Source of the DNA: Lewinellaceae bacterium
Lineage (GTDB): Bacteria; Bacteroidota; Bacteroidia; Chitinophagales; Saprospiraceae
NCBI GenBank assembly: GCA_020636375.1
Contig: JACJXZ010000008.1
Span: 248,001-312,000 of the forward strand
Direction: 5' to 3'
Length of the DNA stretch: 64,000 bases
Shown: one piece after another, positions 18,801 to 26,373 of the stretch
How positions within the stretch are numbered: the stretch's first letter is position 1
Layout: each line of letters begins with the position of its first letter
Notes under the pieces: model-generated
Databases searched by the model: none
The model's input: the letters and a program-made list of their open reading frames with translations, nothing else
What the model was told of the DNA's origin: nothing
Position numbers and translations under genes: made by a program

Positions 18801-18957
18801 CCTTGTCGAGCATCAATGCGCCCAGCACGGCCTCTTCCAGGGGGATGGCCTGTGGCTGCACCTTGCCGAAGACGTAGTTCGACAGGTCATCTCCTCGTTT
18901 CTTGCTGCGGCTCCGCAGGCTCGGCAGCTTCTTATCCGGATCCTTCTCGCCTGCCAT
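15859..18957 (-). CDS. dnaB: Replicative DNA helicase DnaB interrupted by two inteins
   Basis: The precursor is 1032 residues; removing two inteins (340 and 185 residues) leaves a 507-residue DnaB, the normal size. The N-terminal domain (LEEAVLGALMLDKDA) and linker are followed by the RecA-like ATPase. Walker A is split: ARPGMGK is followed by intein 1 and continues as TALTLSLA. Walker B is IDLIIIDYLQLM. The segment LSDLRESG is split from SIEQDADIV by intein 2. DnaB unwinds DNA at the replication fork, so both inteins must splice for viability. I use the ATG at 18957 (MAGEKDP); an in-frame start exists at 18999. The intein segments look AT-richer than the exteins. Confidence 0.96.
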   Translation of the reverse strand: MAGEKDPDKKLPSLRSRSKKRGDDLSNYVFGKVQPQAIPLEEAVLGALMLDKDALSIVLDILRAESFYLDAHQLIYKAMLRLFEKSQPIDLLTVTEELKKTGELEAAGGPYYLVELSNKVVSAANIEYHARIIAQKYVQRELISVSTKIIRDAYEDTTDVFNLLDDAEQGLFAIAQQNMSRGFESMSSLAAKAQKQLEELRKKEDGLTGVPTGFTELDRLTSGLQRSDLIILAARPGMGKCLGKGTKVLMYDGSLKKVEDVRVGDLLMGDDSIPRKVRSLARGRERMYWIRQNKGKDYRVNESHILSLKKSRQEGAGERGDILDISVKDYLSRSSKFQSNYKGYKVAVDFPEQKVPLPPYFLGLWLGDGSSYGCKIITQDEEVVSCLQAYAGKLEMELGCYEGKGKCPEYRISNGRKGRWGYSLQAELRNLELLENKHVPKQYLINSKNKRLQLLAGLIDSDGHYLEQSNGYEITQKDEALTRQIKFLCDSLGYRVSFKAKKVSIASTGYESTAYRLRIYGNIDEIPVRVKRKQAWEWQSPVDWQVTGIQVEYDKLDDYYGFEIDGNGRFLLEDMTVTHNTALTLSLAKNAAADFGKPVAIFSLEMSALQLAQRVISMEAEISGMKMRNGQLEEYEWQQLNAALERISEVPLFIDDTPGINIFELRAKARRLKMQHDIDLIIIDYLQLMSGGGDNQRGNREQEVSAISRALKGLAKELSVPVIALSQLSRAVEVRGGTKRPQLSDLRESGCLAGDSLLQDAETGRLVSIKEIAERKEQKPIKVVALGHEQKLGSHTMEKAFYSGRKMVFELKTRSGRCIKASGNHPFLKPQGWTALENLKAGDRIAASSWGDHPDRNPTAHVPNNIQKNRQDVAIIPLSTAQDRPEDVLALEAPSHPAIFWDEITRILPLGEEDVYDATVEGVHNFVANDIIVHNSIEQDADIVAFIYRPEYYDILEDEEGQSLKGIAEVIVAKHRHGALKTIKLRFTDEFARFSDLDDPDFGALPEDTFQSPQSNIITRPSKMNDDEDIPF
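16153..16707 (-). other. Intein 2 of DnaB (mini-intein, no endonuclease seen)
   Basis: This 185-residue intein begins at Cys (CLAGDSLL) after RESG and ends in IIVHN before Ser of SIEQDADIV. Block B is RCIKASGNH and block F/G is VEGVHNFVANDIIVHN. The ends closely resemble the known Synechocystis and Rhodothermus DnaB inteins, as I remember them, at the same insertion point. No LAGLIDADG motif is visible between the splicing blocks, so it appears to be a mini-intein. All residues for splicing (Cys1, block B His, penultimate His, Asn, +1 Ser) are present. Confidence 0.92.
17218..18237 (-). other. Intein 1 of DnaB (with LAGLIDADG homing endonuclease, inside the P-loop)
   Basis: This 340-residue intein starts at Cys (CLGKGTKVLMYDG) directly after GMGK and ends at VTHN before Thr of the Walker A motif. 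Splicing residues are Cys1, the block B His in NESHIL, the penultimate His, the terminal Asn and a +1 Thr. The middle holds two dodecapeptide motifs, FLGLWLGDGSS and LLAGLIDSDGH, typical of a LAGLIDADG homing endonuclease, so the element may still be mobile. Insertion in the P-loop means the unspliced helicase cannot bind ATP. Confidence 0.93.
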
Positions 18958-19267
18958 GGTCGATGGTTTGAAAATGGTTAAAACTCCTGCTGAGGGCAAA
19001 CAAAGCTACGGGATTATAACCAGAAACCCGCGCAGAGCTTTTCTTTATTGTTTCCTGCTATTGTGGAAAAACTGGCCGGGGGTGTGGAAAAGATGTTGAT
19101 TTGTAAGCTGCGGATAATTCCTGCGCAAAGGGGAACCTTTGCAAAGCCCTTATTGCCAGTAGTTATGAACAAAAAGTACATGCGTAGTGCGTGTTGAAAA
19201 GTTTGTTCGTAGCCAAAGATAAGGAAAAGGTGGTTTATCCGGAAGCATGGCTGCGTCAGTATAGCGG
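18958..19267 (-). promoter_or_regulatory. dnaB upstream region with a -7 box
   Basis: On the minus strand TAGCTTTG (19008-19001) matches TAnnTTTG about 43 bp before the dnaB start, but no TTG is at the proper distance. Nothing else was seen between dnaB and the next gene. Confidence 0.4.
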
Positions 19268-19876
19268 TTATTTTTTGCTGTTTTTTTCCAGCCGGGCCGC
19301 GATCTCCCGGTGGTCTTCCAGGAAGGCGTCATACCCTTTCATGGCAGATTTTCCTACGCTGTCGGCCATTTTGATCAGGTTGAGGGAAGCGTCCAGCCGG
19401 GGCAGTTCTGCCCTGCTCTGGTGAAAACCGATGGATGCCAGTTGGCGGAAGTATTCGTTGCCCAGGTTGATATACATGTCCTGCAGGTGGTACAATTCGG
19501 AAAGGTTTTGGATGGTGCGTGGCTCAAAGCGGCGGATGGCGCCCGACAGCTTGGCCATCTCCCAGGCGCCGTTGCTCATGAGTATCTGGTTGTAGCCGAT
19601 GCTGACGGAGACGTTGCCTCCTTCTCCCAGCGCGATCAGCGAATCGCGGGTGGCCTGCATCTGCTTCCGCTTTAGCTCATTATCGGCCAGGTTGCTTTCG
19701 AGCTCGGCTCGGTTGCCCTGGATTTCCAGCACGATAGCCTCCAGTGCCTTTTGGGCCAGGGCTTTTTCCTTGCGGTTCTCGTTGCAATTGTCGACGGCCA
19801 GGGCCAGGAAAATGGCAAGCACGATGGCGGGGATTTCCCAGAGGGTTTGTTGGAGGTTGGGGCGGAGTTGGGGCAT
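19268..19876 (-). CDS. Membrane-anchored hypothetical protein (DUF6090-like)
   Basis: This 202-residue protein has one N-terminal transmembrane segment (IPAIVLAIFLALAVDN) followed by a charged, mostly helical domain (NRKEKALAQKALEAIVLEIQGNRAELESNL). The layout matches a family of Bacteroidota proteins annotated as DUF6090; the assignment is from memory. Function is unknown; the soluble part would face the periplasm. The start codon at 19876 is only ~26 bp from an 11-copy octanucleotide repeat, which could influence its expression. Confidence 0.65.
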   Translation of the reverse strand: MPQLRPNLQQTLWEIPAIVLAIFLALAVDNCNENRKEKALAQKALEAIVLEIQGNRAELESNLADNELKRKQMQATRDSLIALGEGGNVSVSIGYNQILMSNGAWEMAKLSGAIRRFEPRTIQNLSELYHLQDMYINLGNEYFRQLASIGFHQSRAELPRLDASLNLIKMADSVGKSAMKGYDAFLEDHREIAARLEKNSKK

Positions 19877-19902
19877 GGGTGGATGGTTATATGGCTAAAT
19901 TG

Positions 19903-19990
19903 TTATATTGTTATATTGTTATATTGTTATATTGTTATATTGTTATATTGTTATATTGTTATATTGTTATATTGTTATATTGTTATATTG
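19903..19990. repeat. Tandem octanucleotide repeat TTATATTG x 11
   Basis: Eleven perfect copies of TTATATTG run from 19903 to 19990, flanked by imperfect units (AAATTG before, TTATATGG after). It lies immediately upstream of the minus-strand gene starting at 19876. A short related sequence (CTAAATTGTTATATTGTT) occurs at 51353-51372. Confidence 0.95.
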
Positions 19991-20469
19991 TTATATGGCT
20001 GCCCATCTTTGCCGGGGGGCTTCCGGGTAAAAATGGAATGCCTGGTTAGGCCTGGTATTTGCCAGAAAACTATGGGCCTGAAGTTCGGAAGGCAAGAGTA
20101 GGGAGGCAAAACTTTTCGACGAAGGGTCATTTTTTCAGCAGGATGGGGCAGTGCAGGCTATTGTTGTTAATGGCATTTGCGCCATTCATCTGGCCTGAAA
20201 ACAGAGGGTTCATTGGAAGTTTTGCCCGGCAATGCGAAGTGTGACAAAAATCATATGCGCTGGGTGACTTTTGACAGCCATAATTTCTTTAATAGAAAAG
20301 ATATTGAAAAAAAATTTATCTCCAAAGCAGGAATCCAACATTTTCTCTGTCTGGTAGTAAATCAAGAAATGGCTTTTGAATCACATCTGAGGTCTTGAGA
20401 CTCTGGAGTTGAAAAATAGCCGATGCAGGTAAGCGATGGCAATGTTTCTTCAATCAAAACTATTTTACG
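19991..20469. other. Gene-free stretch upstream of the radical SAM operon
   Basis: No convincing gene was found in these ~480 bases. The sequence becomes visibly AT-richer after ~20200. No perfect TAnnTTTG promoter was found; the operon promoter must lie here but I cannot place it. Confidence 0.5.
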
Positions 20470-20952
20470 ATGAAAGATCAGAAAAAGGACTTAACCCCCA
20501 GGGAGGCTGATCCGGATTTCAAGATTAAAAAAATAGAAGAAGCAAGTGAAGATGCTGCTCCCCGGATATTTAAAATTGCCCGCCGGGGAAAGCAGAACCC
20601 TGCCAAAGACAGGCGGGAATTCCTGAAGGATGCAGCATTAGGCATGACTGGGTTCCTTGGCTTGGGGGGGCTTCTTTCCAGCTGCGAGAAAGAATCGGAA
20701 ATCGAACTTCAGTGCGATGATGAGCACTGCACCTGTCACGTCGTTTGCACTTGCGATGTCGTTAAGGAAGATGAGAGAAGCGAACATAGTAGTAATTGGA
20801 GGTCAACATATCAGCAGAACGTTTGCACTTGCGATGAGGTATGCACCTGCAATACCCATTGTACCTGCAATACAGTTAGTACCTGTACCTGCGATACACA
20901 AGGTGGCGGTGGCGGTGGCGGCGGCGGTGGGAGTTACTGGTATCCAAACTAA
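20470..20952 (+). CDS. Cys-rich precursor-like peptide with Tat motif, lipobox and Gly10 tail
   Basis: This 160-residue protein looks like the substrate of the radical SAM enzymes downstream. Residues 1-47 are a charged extension. Residues 47-72 form a twin-arginine signal (DRREFLK, then a hydrophobic stretch) ending in the lipobox LSSC with Cys72. The rest contains six CTC motifs (Cys 87/89, 93/95, 119/121, 125/127, 131/133, 139/141), mostly spaced six residues apart and each followed by Asp, Asn or His, plus Cys82. It ends in ten consecutive glycines (145-154) and SYWYPN. The Tat route, used for folded or modified cargo, would fit modification before export. It could instead be a metal-binding lipoprotein. 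First gene of the operon. Confidence 0.75.
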   Translation: MKDQKKDLTPREADPDFKIKKIEEASEDAAPRIFKIARRGKQNPAKDRREFLKDAALGMTGFLGLGGLLSSCEKESEIELQCDDEHCTCHVVCTCDVVKEDERSEHSSNWRSTYQQNVCTCDEVCTCNTHCTCNTVSTCTCDTQGGGGGGGGGGSYWYPN

Positions 20953-20983
20953 ATTTCATGTTTCATGTCAAAAAACATTACCC

Positions 20984-21526
20984 ATGAAAGCCAGCTATTT
21001 TTTTTCAATCCTCTTTCTACTGAGTTTCCTCCAACTATCCCGGGCGCAGGAAGGCACACGGTTGTGGATTTCCGGCGGGGCAACTTATGGAGGGTTCACA
21101 GGGGAAGGAGAAAAAGGGAATACATTCGACCAGTCGCCCGGCGTGAAATTCGAGTTTGGGTATAAAGGAGAAGGAACCATGGGCCTGACCTTCTACACCT
21201 TTTCAGCCTATTCTTCTTCGAACCACCTGAAAGACAGTTCGGTTGACACCAAGTTCAATCATCATGTCTGGGATATCCGCTATTTTTTTGGAGCAAAGAA
21301 ATTTCAGCCTTATCTGTCCCTGGGGATTGGAGTGGGTACCATGAAGCTCGACGGCATGAAAGGAAGGGACCGGTTTACCGTTATCCCGTTTGGCGGCGGA
21401 GGGCAATTTATAGCCGGAGAATTTATCGTAGAGGCGGCTCTGAAACCCTACTTTGCCGCCGGGAATCAACTCGGCCACGATTTTGGATATGAAGCAGGAT
21501 TATTGGTGGGGTATATTTTCAAATAA
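20984..21526 (+). CDS. Outer membrane beta-barrel protein in the radical SAM operon
   Basis: From the ATG at 20984 the protein has 180 residues, with a signal peptide ending at SRAQ. The mature part consists of alternating strands (LWISGGATYGGF, VKFEFGYKGEG, YLSLGIGVGTM) and ends in GYEAGLLVGYIFK, with the C-terminal aromatic typical of outer membrane barrels. It resembles the OmpA/porin-like small barrels of Bacteroidota. It sits 31 bp behind the Cys-rich peptide gene and 40 bp before the first radical SAM gene, so it may help to place or export the peptide product; that is inference. Confidence 0.75.
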   Translation: MKASYFFSILFLLSFLQLSRAQEGTRLWISGGATYGGFTGEGEKGNTFDQSPGVKFEFGYKGEGTMGLTFYTFSAYSSSNHLKDSSVDTKFNHHVWDIRYFFGAKKFQPYLSLGIGVGTMKLDGMKGRDRFTVIPFGGGGQFIAGEFIVEAALKPYFAAGNQLGHDFGYEAGLLVGYIFK

Positions 21527-21566
21527 ATTAACGGAACGCATCTTACCTGCCAAAATTGGACTGCCC

Positions 21567-22919
21567 ATGTTTGACAATGTTTTTTTCATTCCTGTCTTCG
21601 ATAAATTTATCCTCCATGCCCCTTTGCATGGGGTCACTGCTTTAGTGAATGAAAAGGCGGCTCAGGAACTGGCAGGAGGACGAACATTTGCCAAGGGCAG
21701 CCCCCTTTATGAAATCAATAAAGAGCTATCGGTTCCGGCAGCGGCCCCTCCGGTTAGAGAAGGCCCGCCCGAGGCTTTCTTCCTGGGGCTGGTTACCACC
21801 CGCAATTGCAACCTTTCCTGTGCATATTGCGGTTTTGGGGCTTCTGCTGCTCCCAAATCGGCGATGACGCTCGATCAGGCCGTCGCCGCTGTAGACTGGA
21901 TGGTGGAGAACAGCCTGCAAGCCGGCAAGCGGGAACTCAACATACATTTTTTTGGCGGAGAACCTTTTCTCGCCTGGGATTTGGTCGAAGTCGTGGTGCA
22001 CAAAGCCCGGTGGGAAGCGGCAAAACATGGCCTGGTGCCCCATTTTGAAACTTCGACGAATGGCATTCTTCCCGAAAAGCGCGCTCGGTTTGTAGGGGAT
22101 TATTTCGATGTGGTGGTCCTGTCGCTGGATGGGTTCAGAGAATATCATGACCGCAACCGGGCAATGACGGCAGACAGAGGCAGCTTTGAATGGGTATGCG
22201 AAACCGCGCGGATATGGAGCGAAATGCCGGCAAAACTCTGCCTTCGCACCTGCGTCACAGCAGACTCTGTATCTCATTTGGAGGATATCGGGCGTTGGTA
22301 CTGCGAAGCATTCAAGCCTGATACGGTCAACTTCGACACCCTGCAAACCTGGCCCGAATCGATGGCTGCCGGGCTCTTCCCCCCCGACCCCTACGAATTC
22401 GCTTCCCATTTTGTGAAGGCCAGAAAGGCCATACGGGCTTATGGGGTTGAAACCGTTTATGCCGCGGATTATACCCCCGAACCCCGGCACAGTTTCTGCC
22501 CGGTCGGGAAAGACACCATCATCGTTACGCCCAACGGCAGGCTCAACAATTGTTATTTGCTGGAAAAAGACTGGCAGGTGCGGGGCCTGGACCTCAACCT
22601 GGGAGCAATAAATAACAACCAGGAACTGGAAATCAACAGGGATGCCGTTAACCGGCTAAGAAAACACGTAACTCTTAAGCCTTCCTGTGAATCCTGCTTT
22701 TGCAAATGGTCGTGCGCCGGAGGGTGCCACGTCAATCATTCTTATCCCAATGCTGTATTGGATGCTGATTTTTGTATCCAGTCCCGGGTTATTACCGCCT
22801 GTAGCTTGTTGGAAGAACTGGGAGAACTGGAAATGGCGGAATCCCTGGCAGCCGGCCGGCCGGCGATGGAGGCCTTGTCCACCCGAATCAATTATTGCGA
22901 ACAAATCCCCGTATGTTGA
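21567..22919 (+). CDS. Radical SAM/SPASM peptide maturase-like protein 1
   Basis: This protein of 450 residues is a radical SAM enzyme with auxiliary iron-sulfur clusters, the class that modifies ribosomal peptides. The SAM-cluster ligands are C81, C85 and C88 (CNLSCAYC) and the SAM-binding motif is HFFGGEP. A SPASM-like C-terminus has CPVGKDTIIVTPNGRLNNCY, then CESCFCKWSCAGGC and further Cys. The N-terminal ~75 residues (DNVFFIPVFDKFILHAP) resemble those of the third radical SAM protein here, which supports the ATG at 21567 rather than upstream ATGs inside the barrel gene. The stop overlaps the next start. Confidence 0.9.
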   Translation: MFDNVFFIPVFDKFILHAPLHGVTALVNEKAAQELAGGRTFAKGSPLYEINKELSVPAAAPPVREGPPEAFFLGLVTTRNCNLSCAYCGFGASAAPKSAMTLDQAVAAVDWMVENSLQAGKRELNIHFFGGEPFLAWDLVEVVVHKARWEAAKHGLVPHFETSTNGILPEKRARFVGDYFDVVVLSLDGFREYHDRNRAMTADRGSFEWVCETARIWSEMPAKLCLRTCVTADSVSHLEDIGRWYCEAFKPDTVNFDTLQTWPESMAAGLFPPDPYEFASHFVKARKAIRAYGVETVYAADYTPEPRHSFCPVGKDTIIVTPNGRLNNCYLLEKDWQVRGLDLNLGAINNNQELEINRDAVNRLRKHVTLKPSCESCFCKWSCAGGCHVNHSYPNAVLDADFCIQSRVITACSLLEELGELEMAESLAAGRPAMEALSTRINYCEQIPVC

Positions 22920-23206
22920 ACCACAGTCGCCAAAATAGAAACGCCTCGTACTCCTGCCACCCCAAAGTAAGGTGGGTGGTGGAGATAGATGGCGTGTTGT
23001 TGATCCACCACGAATTGGAAAAAAAGAAAAAACTGGGTTATCCGGAAGCAGCAGTATGGGATCTCGCCACCCAGGGCTTTGCCTACGCGAGGATGGTGGA
23101 TTTGATAACCAGGATTGCCTCGGTGGGTTTCCGGGAGGCAGAAAACATCGTGAATGGTTGCCTGGAAAGCTTAGCCGAACAAGGATTCCTTCAAAAAACA
23201 GAATAA
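22913..23206 (+). CDS. PqqD-like peptide-recognition protein
   Basis: This 97-residue protein has the size and pattern of PqqD/RRE domains, which bind leader peptides and present them to radical SAM maturases. Visible features are the N-terminal strands (VRWVVEIDGVLLIHH) and a helical C-terminal half with LGYPEAAVWDLATQGF and VNGCLESLAEQGFL, similar to the winged-helix end of PqqD. The start codon overlaps the stop of radical SAM gene 1 (ATGTTGA), and the next radical SAM gene begins 3 bp later. The family call is by pattern only. Confidence 0.7.
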   Translation: MLNHSRQNRNASYSCHPKVRWVVEIDGVLLIHHELEKKKKLGYPEAAVWDLATQGFAYARMVDLITRIASVGFREAENIVNGCLESLAEQGFLQKTE

Positions 23207-23209
23207 AAG

Positions 23210-24196
23210 ATGGCCAATATATCCATCACCACCAAATGCAATAAAAAATGCAGGTACTGTTTCGCGAGCAACAGCGATAATTTCATGGAAGGCCAGACTT
23301 TTGAACAAACACTTGATTTTCTGGAGCGGTCGGGCATTAAAGAAGTGCGCATACTGGGCGGAGAACCCACGCTGCATCCCGGGTTCTCCGTGTTCGTCCG
23401 GGCTGCTTTGAACAGAGGATTTGGCATATTGCTTTTTTCCAACGGTTATATGCCGGAATCTGCTCTTTGCTTTTTGGAAGAGCTGCCCGCCGAAAAAGTT
23501 AAAATATTGGTCAATGTCGTTACCAATCCCGAAAGTTTCGACGGCCTGGACAAAAGGCTGGTTTCCCTTTTTCAAAGGCTGAACACAAAAACTATTCCAG
23601 GGCTTAACATTGATACGCCTTCCATCCAACTGGATTTTTTGCTGGATATTGTACTCGGCTTCAATACCATGCGCAAAGTACGGTTGGGTTTAGCGCATCC
23701 AAAGGCGGAAGGAGGCAACCATTTTTTACATCCCAGGTACTATCCAGCGGTCGGCAGGAAGATCGCTGAATTCAGCAGTAAGGCCCGGCCTTATGGGGTC
23801 GGAATTTTATTCGACTGCGGTTTTGTGCCCTGCATGTTCCCGGAAAGCAGCTTTTCATCTATAGGCCCTGAAATGGCCGAACTGGGGAAAAGGTGCAATC
23901 CCATCCTGGACATTTTGCCGGATGGGCAGGTGGCTTCCTGTTTTCCTTTGGCGAGCTTACAGCAGGAAATGCTACGGGAAGATTTGACAGATACCGAATT
24001 GCGGAATGTGTTTTCAAAAAAGCAGGAAACGTTCCGAAGCATGATGCTCTACAAAAAATGCAGCAATTGTACATACCGGCAGCATGGGCACTGCACCGGT
24101 GGCTGCCTGTCGGCATCTATGCAACGCCAGCGGTTTAGCAAGTTTACGTTAACCGTGCCTGACTGTCAGGGAACCCTATTATCTCATTTTTTTTAA
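23210..24196 (+). CDS. Radical SAM protein 2 with auxiliary Cys clusters, short N-terminus
   Basis: This 328-residue enzyme starts almost directly with its radical SAM motif (C10, C14, C17 in CNKKCRYC) and lacks the ~75-residue N-terminal domain of its operon partners. The glycine-rich motif is RILGGEPTLHPGF. The C-terminal part carries CGFVPC, a CNPILDILPDGQVASCF block and CSNCTYRQHGHCTGGC, consistent with SPASM-type auxiliary clusters. The missing N-terminal domain may be supplied by the separate PqqD-like protein encoded 3 bp upstream. Confidence 0.88.
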   Translation: MANISITTKCNKKCRYCFASNSDNFMEGQTFEQTLDFLERSGIKEVRILGGEPTLHPGFSVFVRAALNRGFGILLFSNGYMPESALCFLEELPAEKVKILVNVVTNPESFDGLDKRLVSLFQRLNTKTIPGLNIDTPSIQLDFLLDIVLGFNTMRKVRLGLAHPKAEGGNHFLHPRYYPAVGRKIAEFSSKARPYGVGILFDCGFVPCMFPESSFSSIGPEMAELGKRCNPILDILPDGQVASCFPLASLQQEMLREDLTDTELRNVFSKKQETFRSMMLYKKCSNCTYRQHGHCTGGCLSASMQRQRFSKFTLTVPDCQGTLLSHFF

Positions 24197-24208
24197 GATG
24201 CCAGGATC

Positions 24209-25546
24209 ATGGCCGCTAACACGAAAATGGTATACGAAGATGTTTTTTGCATTCCTCATCGGCAGGGGCAATACCTCATTTATTTTCCTTTAAAGGAGAT
24301 CGTCCTTTCGGGCAATGCCGGTTTGGTCAACCTGGTCCATGAAGCCTGTTCCGGAGATGAACAAGCCAGGGCTCGATTGGGCGTAAGCGAAAATTTCTTC
24401 GCCAACACATTAGATATCGAAAAGAGGATCCGGCAACCTTTGGCTGTTGATGCGTTGCCTCCCTTTGCGCCGACGAACGTTTCGCTGTTTCTAACCAACA
24501 ACTGCCCTTTGAGGTGTCTGTATTGTTATGCAGATGGCGGAAAAAACAAATTGCGCATGCCCTGGGATACAGTCACCGGGGTATTGGATGAAGTGCTTGA
24601 GAACGTCTTGGCATCAGGGCAAAGAGAAATGACCGTCAATTTCCACGGGGGAGGCGATGTCACTTCTGCCTGGCAGTTGCTCGTCAGAACAAGAGCATAT
24701 GTCGATTCCATCACGGCTTCCAATGGCATACGGGCGAGGACGACAATCGGCCTGAGTGGTGTTCTGAGCGATAAACAGCGGGAATGGATCGTGAGAAACA
24801 TAGACAGCGCGACCGTCTCTCTTGATGGGGGCCCGGAGGATAATAAGTTGCGCCCGTTAGCTAATGGCAAGCCTTCTTTTCCTATCGTTCACGAGACGTT
24901 GAAGTATTTCGACCGGGCAGGGTTCGGTTACGGATTGCGCTGCACCATAGCCGAAAGCAGCGTTTCCCATATCGGGCAAATTGTCCGGTTTTTCTGTGAA
25001 AATTACGGAGCAAAAAACATTAAAATTGAACCCATGTTTCCGGCAGGCCGGGCCGACGTTCACCGTACCGTCGTCCGATCCCCTTCTGCGGTGGCCTTTG
25101 TCAAACACTATCGAAGCGCCTTAAAGGCCGCCAGGAGTTTCGGGAAAAACCTCATCTATTCCGGCGCACGGATCAATACGCTTTCCAGTGTTTTTTGCCA
25201 GGCTGCCGGAGAATCCTGCGCTGTTACGCCGGAAGGCTGGATCACCAGTTGTTACGAAGTATTAAGTGTTGATGATCCTCTGGCGGCTGTTTTCTTCTAC
25301 GGTAAATACAATCCCGAACTCAGGAAGGTGGAAATCGACGAAGAACTGCGAAAAAACCTGTTTGAACTGAATGTCCTGAACAAGTCCAAATGCAAAAATT
25401 GCTTTTGTAAATGGCACTGCGCCGGCGATTGCCCGGCAAAGTCGATCAAAGCCGAAGACATGCTGCCGGATGAATACCCCGATCGGTGTTACATCAACCG
25501 GGAACTCACCAAAGATCAATTACTGGAAGCTTTAAAAAATGAATAG
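24209..25546 (+). CDS. Radical SAM/SPASM protein 3 with altered GGE motif
   Basis: The protein has 445 residues. Its N-terminal domain (~residues 1-85) resembles that of radical SAM protein 1. SAM-cluster ligands are C99, C103 and C106 (CPLRCLYC). The SAM-binding loop reads FHGGGDVT, so the usual Glu-Pro is replaced by Asp-Val. SPASM-type Cys are in FCQAAGESCAVTPEGWITSCY and CKNCFCKWHCAGDC. It follows radical SAM gene 2 by 12 bp and overlaps the next gene by 8 bp. The Asp may keep function, as the carboxylate is retained, or mark a specialised activity. Confidence 0.88.
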   Translation: MAANTKMVYEDVFCIPHRQGQYLIYFPLKEIVLSGNAGLVNLVHEACSGDEQARARLGVSENFFANTLDIEKRIRQPLAVDALPPFAPTNVSLFLTNNCPLRCLYCYADGGKNKLRMPWDTVTGVLDEVLENVLASGQREMTVNFHGGGDVTSAWQLLVRTRAYVDSITASNGIRARTTIGLSGVLSDKQREWIVRNIDSATVSLDGGPEDNKLRPLANGKPSFPIVHETLKYFDRAGFGYGLRCTIAESSVSHIGQIVRFFCENYGAKNIKIEPMFPAGRADVHRTVVRSPSAVAFVKHYRSALKAARSFGKNLIYSGARINTLSSVFCQAAGESCAVTPEGWITSCYEVLSVDDPLAAVFFYGKYNPELRKVEIDEELRKNLFELNVLNKSKCKNCFCKWHCAGDCPAKSIKAEDMLPDEYPDRCYINRELTKDQLLEALKNE

Positions 25547-26363
25547 CGACATTGTAGTCATATCCTGGTGGTCCAACTGCCTGGGGCTTAGGTGCCTGAG
25601 CAACCTTTGTGATTACGCTCCGGATCGGAGGGTTTTCGTGGTTCAAGTTGGGAAACAGGAGTATCTGAAAGAAGCTTTCAGGAATTATATGCCGGAAAAG
25701 GTAGTTGAATTGAGCTTGCCAAGAAAGCACCTGGAAGAACACTGGGCGGTTTGCGAATGGGTGGTTAGAAAAAAATTAAACCGTCACGAGGGCTTATGGT
25801 TTTTCGATCATGATTTTTTCATAGAAGAAAATGGCGAAGGCTGGTTAAAAATGATGGACGAAGCTTTTGCTGCTCAAAAAACAGCTCTGGCTTATCCAGT
25901 AAAAAAAGAAGGCCTGTCGATTACGAATCCTGCTTTCTGGATTGACCCAAAACGACTGCCGGAAGATGCCCCCGGATTTTCCCCCATCCCTGCCCTGGCC
26001 GGTTTTAGGTCCCGAAAGCCTTATGCGCCCAGGAAGCCGATGAAGCAGCTGAGAACGCCGGAGAAGGACACGATGGTAGCGTGTAAGGAGTATTTGGCAC
26101 AATTGGGCCTGGCCACCCGGTTCGTACTATATGAAAAGGAAAACGGGTTTACGCCTGTTCCTGCTTTTAGCCATTTGGGAGGGCTTTACTTTTTCACTTA
26201 CTTGGATATTCCTCCTGTTTTATTTCCAAGAACCCGTAAACTGGTAAAGGAAATCAAAGCATTTTTCAATAGCTGCCCCCCTGAATGGCTGGAGATAGAA
26301 GACCCCGCATTATTGAGGCGGATCGCTGAATTTGATCAGAAGATTCCGGTTCGCCCGGTTTAA
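25539..26363 (+). CDS. DHD-motif protein, possible glycosyltransferase-like enzyme
   Basis: This 274-residue protein is translated from an ATG overlapping the end of radical SAM gene 3 and lies between two radical SAM genes. Its N-terminal part begins with a strand (DIVVISWWSN) and contains GLWFFDHDFFI near residue 90, where DHD resembles the metal- and nucleotide-binding DxD of GT-A glycosyltransferases. Further on it has AFWIDPKRLP and FSHLGGLYF, also seen in glycosyltransferase-like folds. I do not recognise a specific family. If it is a glycosyltransferase, the Thr and Asn of the precursor repeats are conceivable targets; this is inference. Confidence 0.55.
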   Translation: MNSDIVVISWWSNCLGLRCLSNLCDYAPDRRVFVVQVGKQEYLKEAFRNYMPEKVVELSLPRKHLEEHWAVCEWVVRKKLNRHEGLWFFDHDFFIEENGEGWLKMMDEAFAAQKTALAYPVKKEGLSITNPAFWIDPKRLPEDAPGFSPIPALAGFRSRKPYAPRKPMKQLRTPEKDTMVACKEYLAQLGLATRFVLYEKENGFTPVPAFSHLGGLYFFTYLDIPPVLFPRTRKLVKEIKAFFNSCPPEWLEIEDPALLRRIAEFDQKIPVRPV

Positions 26364-26373
26364 TTTTTACTAC

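Noticed and set aside
19903..19990. CRISPR array
   Set aside because: The repeats are 8 bp and have no spacers; it is a simple tandem repeat.
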